Positions 1 to 8,875 of a stretch of 64,000 nt of DNA are shown here, in pieces (the first letter of the stretch is position 1; the number at the start of each line of letters is the position of its first letter). Source of the stretch: Candidatus Thorarchaeota archaeon (lineage in GTDB: Archaea > Asgardarchaeota > Thorarchaeia > Thorarchaeales > Thorarchaeaceae); the NCBI GenBank assembly GCA_029855935.1, contig JAGSHN010000027.1, positions 62,001-126,000 on the forward strand, read 5' to 3'. A model generated the notes under the pieces. The model saw only the letters and a list, made by a program, of their open reading frames with translations. It did not search any database and had not been told where the DNA came from. A program made the translations under genes and the position numbers.

Positions 1-120
1 GACCATTCTTGGTCCGGCAGAACTCTGCTGGCTGGCAGGCGGGAGGGGCATGCTTGTCAGGACCGACAACACAAGGGGCACGAATACCAGCACCAGGCTC
101 AGGCTCCGAACTCTCTTCAT
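1..120 (-). CDS. N-terminal fragment of a secreted protein, cut by the window edge
   Basis: An open frame runs leftward from an ATG at 120 and leaves the window at base 1 with no stop, giving 40 residues. It begins MKRVRSLSLVLVFVPLVLSV: two basic residues, then a long Val/Leu-rich hydrophobic core, then a small-residue stretch (PPASQQSSAG) that would suit a signal peptidase site. An SD site (GGAGGT) lies seven bases before the ATG on the minus strand, which fixes the start. The mature protein is outside the window, so no function can be given. The basic/hydrophobic N-terminus matches the other exported proteins in this window (starts at 2747, 10288, 43510, 58878). Confidence 0.75.
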   Translation of the reverse strand, partial: MKRVRSLSLVLVFVPLVLSVLTSMPLPPASQQSSAGPRMV

Positions 121-578
121 CTGACAACCTCCGGGTCGCGCACGCTCGACCTTCGGTATGCCCACAAGGGGCCTCCGCGGTTAGACAATCTTCAACCCGC
201 CAATCCGCCCTAAAAAAGGTGCTGCGCGACAGATGGTTCACAAAACAGTCAGGATTGACAAAAAATCGAAACTCTGTGGTGGGCCTGGGAGCATTGCCCA
301 GAGCAGTGAACGTAGCCGCAGCTTCAATCCACAGACCGGGGGCAGATTCTTCTCGCAATCATCGGCGTGGCGCCCAGTGCGCGACGGCTCCCAGCAACTA
401 GTCAGGTCATTCGAATAATGTTAGTCTCGATTCCCGGACGGGGGGTTCGAAAAATACTGGGACGTAGAAACCGTCGTGGAGGGCCCACTGATGTATTCTG
501 GCGATAGGCCGACGTATGGACTGGGCTCACGCCGAATCTCAGGTCAATCTTCTCAGACGCCCTGATGACGCCTAGAAG
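121..578. other. Intergenic region, 458 bases, no gene seen
   Basis: This gap separates the truncated secreted gene (start at 120) from the stop of the metzincin-like gene at 579; both read leftward. Open frames here have no SD site and composition unlike real proteins. A minus-strand T/A-rich element near 211-222 could be the TATA box of the gene starting at 120, but it lies about 90 bases upstream, so this is weak. A short GGTTCGA-like string near 445 was checked as a tRNA T-arm and has no pairing arms. Confidence 0.5.
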
Positions 579-2747
579 CTATGAGGATGGATGTCTACGT
601 TTTCGCATCACAACAACCAAGACAGCAACGAGGGCAATCGTCCCGGCCGCAGCCGCCACTGGCAAGAGCGGCAGGGGTGAAGGACCCCCAGTTTCGGTGA
701 CAGACAGGAGGGTCAGAGTGGTGCTGGCCGTGTTCAGGCCCCAGTCCTGAACGTATACGGCAAGAGTCACGAGGTGTGCGGTGGTCGGGACGGCAGGGAG
801 CAGGCCCGTCCAGAGGGTACCATTGAACGAGAGATCAATCGTGGAGCCTGTCCCATCGATGTCAATCACTGCTTGCACACTGTAGACGCCTGAGAAGTCG
901 TCATGGGTTGAAACATCAATCTCGGCGCCGTCGTAGAGGTTCGAGATGTTGACCACGATGTCCTCGATCACTGGCGGAGCGGTGTCCACTTTGGAGAAGT
1001 AGAGACGACGAATCCAATGCTTCGCCTTGAGCAACGTGCTGTAGGCGCCCTTCCAGTCCATCCGGTTGAGCTGGCCCAGCGCCTGCAACAGCAGTTCTTC
1101 CGCTCTGTCACGTGCAGTTGCTGTCTCTGGGCGCGGGTTATCACCGATACTGGCCACCTCCTCTGAGAGGTCGCTGGCCACACTCACGTACATCTGATCC
1201 GTGTAGGTGCCCTGTGCCCAGTTCTGCTCGAACGACGAGGTGCCGTTGTGAAATGAGTAATACCCCATCGGTCCATAGTAGAAGTCAGCCGCATAGTGGT
1301 GTACACTCCACGAGTGGCCGAAGCCAATCGCGTGCATGGTCTCGTGAAGCTGTATCGCCGAGACTCCCGCCTTGGGAGTCACGCCGTCAGGGAGATAGTA
1401 TCGCTCCCAAGACTTCCAGATCACAGTCTGACCACCCCCGCCAAGCCCGGTGAAAGTCCTGTTCCCATAGACCATTACCATCTTCTTCTTGATGAATACG
1501 ACCGAGAACACGTTGACATCATACAGCTCCGAGATGTAGTTGGGGCGCATGGTCTGATAGATTGCATTGAAGAGTCCCGCACCATCAACGTAGGTCGTAC
1601 CATCGTCAACCCAGGCGAATTGCCAGAAGAGATTCTTCCACGCGGGATAGTCGTCGATGTCAAGATATTCGACACTGACGTCCCAGTCGATGAACGGTAT
1701 CAGCTCATTCAGGTGAGCAAGCTGTAGGTCGGCACTGGTCACCCACTCGAGGCTCTCTACGCTCACGCCAGCGGCCACATCCATACAGAACACCAGGCAC
1801 TTGACCCGCCCAGATTCAGCATAGGAGGTTGGAATGTGCTGACCTGGAAAGAAGAGATAGGTGACTGGATCGTAGATGTATTCTTGGAGATACGAGTTGA
1901 GCACGATTCTATCGTCCTGCTGCGTCAGGTTGAGGGTCGAGACCAGCTCGTCCATATCATAGAAGGTGTACTGCGGATCGTCATCATATGGGGCCTCGCC
2001 CCACCACACACGGGCCCAGCGGAGGTACCACTGGTCGGCCGTCGGATCAATCACATAGATGTTCCCCCGCCCGCCGAAGCCAGCAGAGTCGAATTTGACC
2101 CCGGTGTTCAGCTCGTTGTCCCACTCCAGTCTGAAGAAGTCCTGAGTCCGGCCGGAGTCCGGATCGACTGGATGATAGTCATACCAGTGCTCAAAGGAGT
2201 GGTCGGGGGAATCGAACTCGCTGAAGTTGAACACGTAGAGGACATATCCCATGGCTGGTGGCGTGACGGCTGGATTCTCCAGTAGCCAGTCCTCGACAGC
2301 ATCGCCATCGATAGCCCGTCCTGCTCGGGGATAGAATATTCTCTGCGGCTCGTCAGGATGAGCCTTCTGATACTCCAGAGCTGTCTCGTTGAGAGCTGAG
2401 CCGATGTCATCACCTGTGATAGAGTTGGCGAGCATCACGTCCCGGAGTCGCTCGGCGTAGCTCTGGTTGGCAAAATGGAAACGGTACTCGATATCGTAGT
2501 GGATCCACGCGATGGTGGTGGTGTAGTCACGCTCGGTGGGAAGACCTACCCTGACCAGAGATGTGTCGATGACATCCGGATCGAAGTTTACGAACACTAT
2601 GTCGGTCACCCAGCTGTGAGAGATAGGGCCATCTTGTAGATCATTGAACCCTCCCGCAGATGGAAACTTGGGGCAGAGCTGCGACAACCCAGGTGGGGGC
2701 AACATAAGAATCAGACTGATGATGATCAACACAGACCAGCGGCGCAT
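579..2747 (-). CDS. Secreted, membrane-anchored metzincin-like zinc metalloprotease
   Basis: About 722 residues. An N-terminal signal (MRRWSVLIIISLILM) is followed by a long extracellular part and a single C-terminal membrane segment before the basic tail RKRRHPSS. Near residue 470 is HETMHAIGFGH, the full metzincin zinc signature HExxHxxGxxH, and GPMGYYS about 20 residues later offers a Met-turn methionine. After the protease region, about 580-690 looks like a beta-sandwich domain, which would hold the catalytic part away from the cell. The role is probably extracellular proteolysis; substrate unknown. Two starts are in frame, GTG at 2756 and ATG at 2747; I prefer ATG because an AT-rich TATA-like element is centred 28 bases upstream, which would make the message leaderless. 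Family placement rests on the motif only; gametolysin/pappalysin-like membership is possible. Confidence 0.8.
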   Translation of the reverse strand: MRRWSVLIIISLILMLPPPGLSQLCPKFPSAGGFNDLQDGPISHSWVTDIVFVNFDPDVIDTSLVRVGLPTERDYTTTIAWIHYDIEYRFHFANQSYAERLRDVMLANSITGDDIGSALNETALEYQKAHPDEPQRIFYPRAGRAIDGDAVEDWLLENPAVTPPAMGYVLYVFNFSEFDSPDHSFEHWYDYHPVDPDSGRTQDFFRLEWDNELNTGVKFDSAGFGGRGNIYVIDPTADQWYLRWARVWWGEAPYDDDPQYTFYDMDELVSTLNLTQQDDRIVLNSYLQEYIYDPVTYLFFPGQHIPTSYAESGRVKCLVFCMDVAAGVSVESLEWVTSADLQLAHLNELIPFIDWDVSVEYLDIDDYPAWKNLFWQFAWVDDGTTYVDGAGLFNAIYQTMRPNYISELYDVNVFSVVFIKKKMVMVYGNRTFTGLGGGGQTVIWKSWERYYLPDGVTPKAGVSAIQLHETMHAIGFGHSWSVHHYAADFYYGPMGYYSFHNGTSSFEQNWAQGTYTDQMYVSVASDLSEEVASIGDNPRPETATARDRAEELLLQALGQLNRMDWKGAYSTLLKAKHWIRRLYFSKVDTAPPVIEDIVVNISNLYDGAEIDVSTHDDFSGVYSVQAVIDIDGTGSTIDLSFNGTLWTGLLPAVPTTAHLVTLAVYVQDWGLNTASTTLTLLSVTETGGPSPLPLLPVAAAAGTIALVAVLVVVMRKRRHPSS

Positions 2748-2770
2748 ACACGCCACAGAGCAGGAAATGT

Positions 2771-2780
2771 ATATTACTTA
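2771..2780 (-). promoter_or_regulatory. TATA-like element of the metzincin gene
   Basis: Read on the minus strand the element is TAAGTAATAT. Its centre is about 28 bases from the ATG at 2747, the spacing expected between an archaeal TATA box and the transcription start, suggesting a leaderless mRNA. No SD site precedes that ATG, which fits. Confidence 0.4.
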
Positions 2781-3198
2781 ATCGACGCGAGCTGGACCAG
2801 TATATCAGAAAAAAGTACTACATAAATAGACATATTAGGAGAGCCGTCGAGGTTGTTTCAGGCGTCGGCTCCAAAGAACCGCGACACTACAAGGGTAACC
2901 AAGAAACGATAGGGACCTTGCATTGAATCCAACGAAATACCGAGTCCGCCGACGCAACCCTTCTCCTTTATTGTCTACCGAAGTCACTCTGGCTGTCGCA
3001 CGTGTAGGGCAATGATTCCGGTGGCAGGGCCTAGCAGTGCCAAGAGAGTCAGACTAAAATGTGATGGTTGCGCGCTTCAGAGGGAGCCGCAGACCGACTG
3101 TGACGTCGTGGCGCCAGCGCCAGTCTTCTGATGCGACGAAGCGGGCGCTACACAGCTCACGATTGATGAACGGACGCAGTGTGAGGTAGGTATCAGAT
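2781..3198. other. Divergent intergenic region upstream of ppdK
   Basis: About 420 bases between divergent genes. It holds a second AT-rich minus-strand element near 2818-2827 (ATTTATG type) and a possible plus-strand element near 3050 (GACTAAAATG), about 150 bases before ppdK. An SD-like GAGGTAGG ends about ten bases before the ppdK ATG. No small gene or RNA is recognisable. Confidence 0.4.
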
Positions 3199-5925
3199 AT
3201 GGCAACTGAGAAGTATGTGTACAAGTTCGGAGCCGGACAAGCAGATGGTAATGGGGAGATGAAGGAAATTCTTGGCGGCAAGGGGGCCTCGCTTGCCAGC
3301 GCAACACTGCTGGGTCTCCCCGTGCCGCCCGGCTTCACGATCTCGACCGAAGTCTGCAACATCTACCTGCAAGAGAGCGACTTCCCCGCCGAGGTCCGAG
3401 AGCAGGTGCTAGAGGCGCTGAAGTTCGTTGAGGGTACAGTGGGCCGAGGCTTCGGTGACCCGAAGAACCCCCTGCTGGTATCATGTCGTTCCGGTGCGCG
3501 CAAGAGTATGCCTGGGATGATGGAGACGGTCCTCAACGTCGGACTCACCACCAGGACCCTCCCAGGGCTCATTGAAACGACGGGCAACGAGCGCTTCGCC
3601 TACGACACGTATCGCCGACTCATAATGATGTACAGCGATGTGGTGATGGAGAAGGCAGAGGGTATTGAGCCGAAAGAGGGCGAGGGCATCCGAGAGCAAC
3701 TCGAGTGGATAATGAAGCGGAAGAAGAAGGAGGTCGGTGCGAAGAGCGACACCGACCTGACCGTGGAAGACCTGAAGGACTTGGTGGAGAAGTTCAAGGC
3801 ACGCGTCAAGGAGGTTCTCGGGCGCGAGTTCCCCGACGACCATATGGAGCAGCTATGGGGCGCAATCACTGCTGTGTTCAAGAGCTGGAACGGCGCGAGG
3901 GCCGTGGCCTACCGCAGGATCGAGAACATCCCGGACGACTGGGGCACTGCCTGCACGGTTCAGGCGATGGTCTTCGGCAATATGGGAGAGAAATCGGCGA
4001 CGGGTGTGGCGTTCACAAGGAATCCCGCGACGGGAGACAATCACTTCTACGGAGAGTGTCTCTTCAACGCTCAGGGAGAGGACGTTGTCGCTGGAATAAG
4101 AACGCCCAATCCTCTCAATGAGGTATCCAAGAACGAACAGAACAAGCACCTGCCGACGCTCGAGGAGAAGATGCCAGAGATATACAGGGAGCTGGTGAGG
4201 ATACGCGATGTCCTCGAGGACTATGCAAAGGACATGGTCGACCTTGAGTTCACTATAGAGGAGGGCAAGCTGTATCTGGTTCAGCATCGTGTTGGCAAGA
4301 GAACAGCGACGGCCGCGCTGAACATTGCACTGGACTTGCTCGAAGAGGGTAAGATTGACGAGAAGACGTGCGTCATGAGGATAACACCCGACCAGCTCGG
4401 TCAGCTACTGTTTCCAATCCTCGACCCCGAAGAGGAGAAGAAGAGAACTCCAATTGCGCGGGGGCTGCCTGCAGGACCTGGCGGCGCCGTCGGGCAGATT
4501 GTCTTTACATCCGAGGACGCGATCAACTCGACAAGAGATGGGAAGAAAGTCATCCTGATACGAGAGGAGACAAGCCCTGAGGACATCGAGGGAATGCGCG
4601 CTGCGGTGGCGCTCCTCACTGCACGCGGCGGGATGACGAGCCACGCAGCACTCGTGACCAGAGGTTGGGGCAAGTGTTGCATCGTCGGTTGCGGCGACCT
4701 TGAGATCGACCCGTTCAAGAAGCAGGTCACCATCCACGGCAAGGTGTACAAGGAGGGCGACGTGTTCACGCTCAACGGTACCGCGGGCCTGGTCTACGAG
4801 GGAGAGATACCGATGATTGACTCCACTCACAACCCGCGGCTCCGCAAGTTCATGGAGCTGGTTGACAAGTATCGTAGACTGGGCGTGAGGGCAAACGCTG
4901 ACACGCCCGAGGACGCCAAGACAGCGCTCGACTACGGCGCCGAGGGCATAGGCCTGTTCAGGACAGAGCACATGTTCTATGGCGAGGGGAGTGAGGAGCC
5001 CCTGTTCCTGCTGCGGAAGATGATAATGAGTCAGTCGCAGACAGAGCGGCTACACGCCCTTGCCGAGCTCGCACCGTACATCAAACGCGATGTCAAGGCC
5101 ACCCTCGAAGTGATGGCCGGCAAGCCCGTGACAATCCGCCTCCTCGACCCGCCGCTCCACGAGTTCGTCCCGCAGAGCAGGATTGGGCAGGAGAGACTGG
5201 CCCACGCCTTGGGCATAGACATCAGTGAGGTCAGAAAGCGGGGAGAGGAGCTCCACGAGAACAACCCGATGATGGGGCACCGCGGCGTGAGGCTGGGCCT
5301 GACTCATCCAGAGATATACAAGACACAGGTGAAGGCCATCTTTGAGGCCGTGTGTGAGCTCAAGAGAGAGGGGAAGGAGGTCCACCTTGAGCTTATGATC
5401 CCCGTGGTCGCTGGCGAGGCCGAGCTGAAGACGATGAAGGCAATAGTCGATGATGTCTACGAGGAAGTCAAGCGCGAGCAGGGAATGGACTTTGACTATC
5501 TCTATGGTACGATGATAGAACTGCCTCGTGCTTGCATGCGCGCGGGTGACATGGCCGAGGTTGCGGAGTTCTTCTCCTTCGGCACGAATGACCTGTCGCA
5601 GATGGCCTTCGGCTTCAGTCGCGACGACGTGGACAAGTTCCTGCCGTACTACCTCGAGCACCACCTGCTGCGGAACGACCCGTTCCAGAGCATCGACAAG
5701 CGCGGTGTCGGCGGCCTGATGAGAATCGCCATCGAGCGCGGCAAGAAGACAAGATCGAACATCAAGCTTGGAGTCTGCGGGGAGCACGGAGGCGACCCAC
5801 GGTCTGTGGAGTTCTTCCACCAGATTGGACTGGACTACGTGTCTTGTTCGCCCTACAGGCTGCCAGTGGCACGACTGGCTGCCGCACAGGCCGCGATAAA
5901 AGAGGAGCGCGGAGAGCTTGAGTGA
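3199..5925 (+). CDS. ppdK: Pyruvate, phosphate dikinase
   Basis: 908 residues, close to the usual 870-910 of this cytoplasmic enzyme, which interconverts pyruvate, ATP and phosphate with PEP, AMP and pyrophosphate. Three parts are visible: an N-terminal ATP-grasp half (GGKGASLASATLLGLPVPPGF near the start; CRSGARKSMPGMM), the swivelling phosphohistidine domain with GGMTSHAALVTRGWGKCC (catalytic His482), and a C-terminal PEP/pyruvate TIM barrel with SFGTNDLSQMAFGFSRDD and LGVCGEHGGDP (acid/base Cys860). All key residues are present. The ATG at 3199 follows GAGGTAGG, and the protein begins in the family's usual place. It is monocistronic, ended by a strong hairpin at 5940. With PEPCK at 32052 it gives two routes into the PEP pool. 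Certain at family level; direction in the cell is inferred. Confidence 0.97.
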   Translation: MATEKYVYKFGAGQADGNGEMKEILGGKGASLASATLLGLPVPPGFTISTEVCNIYLQESDFPAEVREQVLEALKFVEGTVGRGFGDPKNPLLVSCRSGARKSMPGMMETVLNVGLTTRTLPGLIETTGNERFAYDTYRRLIMMYSDVVMEKAEGIEPKEGEGIREQLEWIMKRKKKEVGAKSDTDLTVEDLKDLVEKFKARVKEVLGREFPDDHMEQLWGAITAVFKSWNGARAVAYRRIENIPDDWGTACTVQAMVFGNMGEKSATGVAFTRNPATGDNHFYGECLFNAQGEDVVAGIRTPNPLNEVSKNEQNKHLPTLEEKMPEIYRELVRIRDVLEDYAKDMVDLEFTIEEGKLYLVQHRVGKRTATAALNIALDLLEEGKIDEKTCVMRITPDQLGQLLFPILDPEEEKKRTPIARGLPAGPGGAVGQIVFTSEDAINSTRDGKKVILIREETSPEDIEGMRAAVALLTARGGMTSHAALVTRGWGKCCIVGCGDLEIDPFKKQVTIHGKVYKEGDVFTLNGTAGLVYEGEIPMIDSTHNPRLRKFMELVDKYRRLGVRANADTPEDAKTALDYGAEGIGLFRTEHMFYGEGSEEPLFLLRKMIMSQSQTERLHALAELAPYIKRDVKATLEVMAGKPVTIRLLDPPLHEFVPQSRIGQERLAHALGIDISEVRKRGEELHENNPMMGHRGVRLGLTHPEIYKTQVKAIFEAVCELKREGKEVHLELMIPVVAGEAELKTMKAIVDDVYEEVKREQGMDFDYLYGTMIELPRACMRAGDMAEVAEFFSFGTNDLSQMAFGFSRDDVDKFLPYYLEHHLLRNDPFQSIDKRGVGGLMRIAIERGKKTRSNIKLGVCGEHGGDPRSVEFFHQIGLDYVSCSPYRLPVARLAAAQAAIKEERGELE

Positions 5926-5939
5926 TTGAGGGGGTGACT

Positions 5940-5972
5940 GAGTGGGGCCCGGCCCCCACTCGTAGCCTTTTT
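5940..5972 (+). terminator. Hairpin and T-run after ppdK
   Basis: GAGTGGGG (5940-5947) pairs with CCCCACTC (5954-5961) around a six-base loop and is followed by GTAGCC and five Ts (5968-5972). It lies 15 bases after the ppdK stop. Archaeal termination mainly needs the T-run, but the perfect 8-bp stem makes a terminator call reasonable. Confidence 0.65.
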
Positions 5973-5975
5973 ATG
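5967..5975 (+). promoter_or_regulatory. Candidate TATA box of the threonine dehydrogenase gene
   Basis: CTTTTTATG lies about 40 bases before the ATG at 6013, a normal archaeal distance. It overlaps the T-run of the ppdK terminator, so one short stretch may serve both. A second GC-rich hairpin (GCGCCC/GGGCGC, 5979-5998) would lie in the leader. Confidence 0.4.
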
Positions 5976-6012
5976 CCGCGCCCGTCCGGCTGGGCGCAGG
6001 TGAAACGGGCAG

Positions 6013-6969
6013 ATGAGCAAGAGAATACTTGTCACCGGCAGCTATGGACAGATAGGGACAGAGCTGGTTGGAGAGCTGAGGCGACGATACGGTGGGGAGA
6101 ACGTCGTTGCCACGGGTCGCAAGAAGCCACCCGCGATCCTCAAGCGGGATGGCCCGTACTACCAGCTTGATGTGCTGAACGTGAGTCAGCTCCACCAGCT
6201 CCTTGTGGACTTGGACATCGACATAGTCATCCATAACGCATCGGTCCTCTCTGCGGTGGGTGAGAAGAACCCACAGCTGGCATACCGAACGAACGTCGAG
6301 GGGGCGTATAACGTCCTTGAGGCGGCCCGGATTCTAGAGCTCGATCAGGTGATGATTCCGAGTTCGATAGCCGCCTTTGGACCGAGCACCCCAAAGGAGA
6401 ACACTCCGAACGATGTGATAATGCGTCCCACCACGATGTATGGCGTGACAAAGGTCTTCATAGAGCTACTCGGGGAGTACTATACTCACAGGTTCGATGT
6501 CGACTTCCGGTCGCTGCGCTACCCTGGCATCATCAGCTCCGAGGCCCTGCCTGGTGGCGGCACAACGGACTATGCCGTCGAGATATTCTACGAGGCGCTG
6601 AAGAACAAGCGATACACGTGTTTCCTCGCCAAGGACACTGCTCTTCCGATGATGTACATGCCAGACTGTCTCAAGGCCACGATCGACCTGATCGAGGCCG
6701 ATGCCAGCAGACTAAAGCATCGCAGCTTCAACGTCACGGCAATGAGCTTCACTCCAGAGGAGATTGCTAACGAGATCAAGAAGTACATTCCGGAGTTCGA
6801 GATTGAGTACAAGCCTGACTACAGACAGCAGATAGCCGAGTCATGGCCGAGGTCAATTGATGACAGTGTGGCCCGCGAAGAGTGGGGATGGAAACCGGAA
6901 TACGATCTCCCAGCCATGGTAAAGGACATGCTTGACAGGCTCTCGAAGAGACTGGGAATCGAGTACTGA
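6013..6969 (+). CDS. tdh: L-threonine 3-dehydrogenase, short-chain dehydrogenase type
   Basis: 318 residues, the length of the SDR-type (GalE-like) threonine dehydrogenases, which oxidise L-threonine with NAD+ to 2-amino-3-oxobutyrate in the cytoplasm. The N-terminus has the Rossmann motif VTGSYGQIG; the catalytic pair is Tyr143/Lys147 in MYGVTK; the family-specific blocks PSSIAAFGP, RSLRYPGIIS, GGGTTDYAVEIFYEAL, LPMMYMPD and WGWKPEYDL are all present, separating it from plain UDP-glucose epimerases. The ATG at 6013 has an AGGTGA SD nine bases upstream. No 2-amino-3-ketobutyrate CoA ligase lies beside it, but a threonine dehydratase is encoded 1.9 kb downstream, so two threonine-degrading entries sit close together. 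Confidence 0.93.
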   Translation: MSKRILVTGSYGQIGTELVGELRRRYGGENVVATGRKKPPAILKRDGPYYQLDVLNVSQLHQLLVDLDIDIVIHNASVLSAVGEKNPQLAYRTNVEGAYNVLEAARILELDQVMIPSSIAAFGPSTPKENTPNDVIMRPTTMYGVTKVFIELLGEYYTHRFDVDFRSLRYPGIISSEALPGGGTTDYAVEIFYEALKNKRYTCFLAKDTALPMMYMPDCLKATIDLIEADASRLKHRSFNVTAMSFTPEEIANEIKKYIPEFEIEYKPDYRQQIAESWPRSIDDSVAREEWGWKPEYDLPAMVKDMLDRLSKRLGIEY

Positions 6970-7127
6970 GGGTCCCGACAGGGGGCTCCTTCTCTCCCTG
7001 ACCTCATCCCCTCGGCCCGTGTTGATGCGAGCAGTGCTGAGCACCGGAGTTCTCAAATACGCTGGAGGCCAGATTGCGTCACATCACCGCTCCCTGTTCT
7101 TACAGACCGACCTGTGGGTGAGCGCTC

Positions 7128-8861
7128 TTGAAACGCCAAAACTACCTCGTAATCCTGTTCATCTTTGCGACCCTTACTCTCTCCTCCTTCTATCTCGCAT
7201 GGTCTGTTCAACATGGTCTCGGAGAGATAGAGGTTGAGAGCAAACTGACACAGGGGACCGACGGAGAGAGGGCGGCATTCATTCTTATGCGGACCCGAAT
7301 GGAGGCGGACGTTCGCCAACTGGACCTCGTTCTTGCAATCCCCGCTATCGGGTCGTCTGGTGAGAACCTCAGGCTTGTCGGTATGGAACTCGCAAGACGA
7401 AACTTCACCGTCGCTATAGTCGACCTTTCCTCGCTATCACCGCAAGAGAGTCATACGGAAGAAGTGACGCAGCAAGCGGTCGGTCTGTGCGTCCGTGTAC
7501 TGACCGTCCTTGAGAACGACACTCTGGTGAACGAAGACCATCTCGGCATTCTGGCCTACGGGTCAGGGGCGAGTGTCGCGCAGGCACTCATCAGAGAAGA
7601 GATTGATACGCCGCCTCTTGGTACTGTGATCATTGGACCACTGACGGAGGTCAGCAGACTCGATACATCAACACTGAACAACACTCTCGTCGTGGGGGGC
7701 GAGTGCTATGGCCCCACAAGGACAGCATTCTACGACCTGCTGAGAGATGTCACGGGCAACCAGAGTGCTGTTCCTGGTGTGACCTACGGAGACTTCGACA
7801 ACGGAACCGCGATCATGCTTGGTATCTCTTGGGCTCCGGGAGATGCTGCACCCGAGTCGAACATCGGGCTAATTCTCAGCGTGGACTGGCTCGTCAAGTC
7901 GGTACAGGGTGAGGCGCAGTGGAATCACACACTGCGACCATGGCTCATAGTCGCACACGGAGCGGTAGTGGCCCGATGGACTGGGACGCTCGGTATTCTC
8001 GGTTCCGTCGCCTGCGTGGTGGTCATTCTCTCGAAGCCGACACAACACGGGGCAGAGAACCGGACACATCATGCCGAGGAGCCAGACGCTGGTGCCGAGG
8101 AGACACCACTGGCCCGCGTCTTCGGGATGATAATCATTCCAGCTGCCCTGTCGCAGCTGGGCCTCTACATCCCTGCGCTGCTTCTTGCCTGGCTGACAGA
8201 CAGCATATGGATACTGCCGGCACTTGCAGTCGTGGCTGCGGGGCTGTGCCTGAGCGGGGTCCTGTCGGTCACGGCACTTAGAGTAGTGAGTGGAGAGGGT
8301 CTCGCCACACACGTTGAGCCGACATTCGGTCTCGCCACTGTAAGAAGGAACATGCGTGCCATCGTCAGAGCGCTCGTGGTGGCCGCTGTCACGGCGGTTG
8401 GAATGTTGCTCCTCGCCAATGTAGACGACATACTCGGTGTCAACCCGGGAGTCACGTACTCTCTGATTGATGGCGTGGCAGCACTCTGGCCTGCTTTGAT
8501 TGTGAGCATTTTCGCGCTTGCACCTCGGGCCAGTGATGCGGCCTGGCTCCGGAGAATCGAGTCGGTGAACGAGGATGAGAGGTCATGGACATCGAGGGTC
8601 TTTGTCGGGTCTGCGGCCTTCCTGAGAGTGTTCGTCGCTGCTATCGTTGCCCTAGCGCTGTACACATCGCTCATCGACCTGATGAGCCTCTCACCCGCGG
8701 GAGCCCTTCTCAGGCCTGTGATGATTGCGGGCGTCGTTGCAGAGGCCTTCTCTATTCTGTCCTCGCCGATTGCAAGGGAGGAGAGAGTCGACGCCATTGC
8801 CGTGCTGGTGTCCACTGCGGCCGTGACAGGGATCCTACTGGCATCTGCTCTACTAGTGTGA
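7128..8861 (+). CDS. Polytopic membrane protein with an external alpha/beta-like domain
   Basis: 577 residues, function not recognised. It starts with a signal/anchor helix (YLVILFIFATLTLSSFYLAW), then has a soluble part (about 40-270) with alternating beta/alpha character: VLAIPAIGSSGENLRLVG, FTVAIVDLSSL, LGILAYGSGASVAQALIRE, TVIIGPL. This resembles an alpha/beta-hydrolase fold, but the nucleophile elbow is not canonical, so catalysis is not claimed. The C-terminal half has roughly eight membrane helices, the first at about 275-300 (HGAVVARWTGTLGILGSVACVVVIL). The start is TTG at 7128, with GGTGAG six bases upstream. It is convergent with the threonine dehydratase gene, 14 bases apart. A membrane enzyme or transport-linked protein is possible. 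Confidence 0.7.
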   Translation: MKRQNYLVILFIFATLTLSSFYLAWSVQHGLGEIEVESKLTQGTDGERAAFILMRTRMEADVRQLDLVLAIPAIGSSGENLRLVGMELARRNFTVAIVDLSSLSPQESHTEEVTQQAVGLCVRVLTVLENDTLVNEDHLGILAYGSGASVAQALIREEIDTPPLGTVIIGPLTEVSRLDTSTLNNTLVVGGECYGPTRTAFYDLLRDVTGNQSAVPGVTYGDFDNGTAIMLGISWAPGDAAPESNIGLILSVDWLVKSVQGEAQWNHTLRPWLIVAHGAVVARWTGTLGILGSVACVVVILSKPTQHGAENRTHHAEEPDAGAEETPLARVFGMIIIPAALSQLGLYIPALLLAWLTDSIWILPALAVVAAGLCLSGVLSVTALRVVSGEGLATHVEPTFGLATVRRNMRAIVRALVVAAVTAVGMLLLANVDDILGVNPGVTYSLIDGVAALWPALIVSIFALAPRASDAAWLRRIESVNEDERSWTSRVFVGSAAFLRVFVAAIVALALYTSLIDLMSLSPAGALLRPVMIAGVVAEAFSILSSPIAREERVDAIAVLVSTAAVTGILLASALLV

Positions 8862-8875
8862 ATCACCCATAGAAA

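Noticed and set aside
9..418. Two plus-strand open frames (130 and 61 codons) at the left edge
   Set aside because: No SD site, composition unlike real proteins, and they oppose the secreted gene fragment at 1-120 that has a strong SD and signal peptide.
425..470. GGTTCGA string resembling a tRNA T-arm
   Set aside because: Flanking bases do not form the 5-bp stem and no other tRNA arms were found within 80 bases on either strand.
5050..5820. 256-codon antisense frame inside ppdK
   Set aside because: Shadow of the GC-rich PPDK coding strand, with no SD site and no recognisable protein.
7128..8861. Calling the membrane protein an alpha/beta hydrolase
   Set aside because: The candidate nucleophile region (AYGSGAS) lacks the usual small-x-Ser-x-small arrangement and no His/Asp partners were identified.
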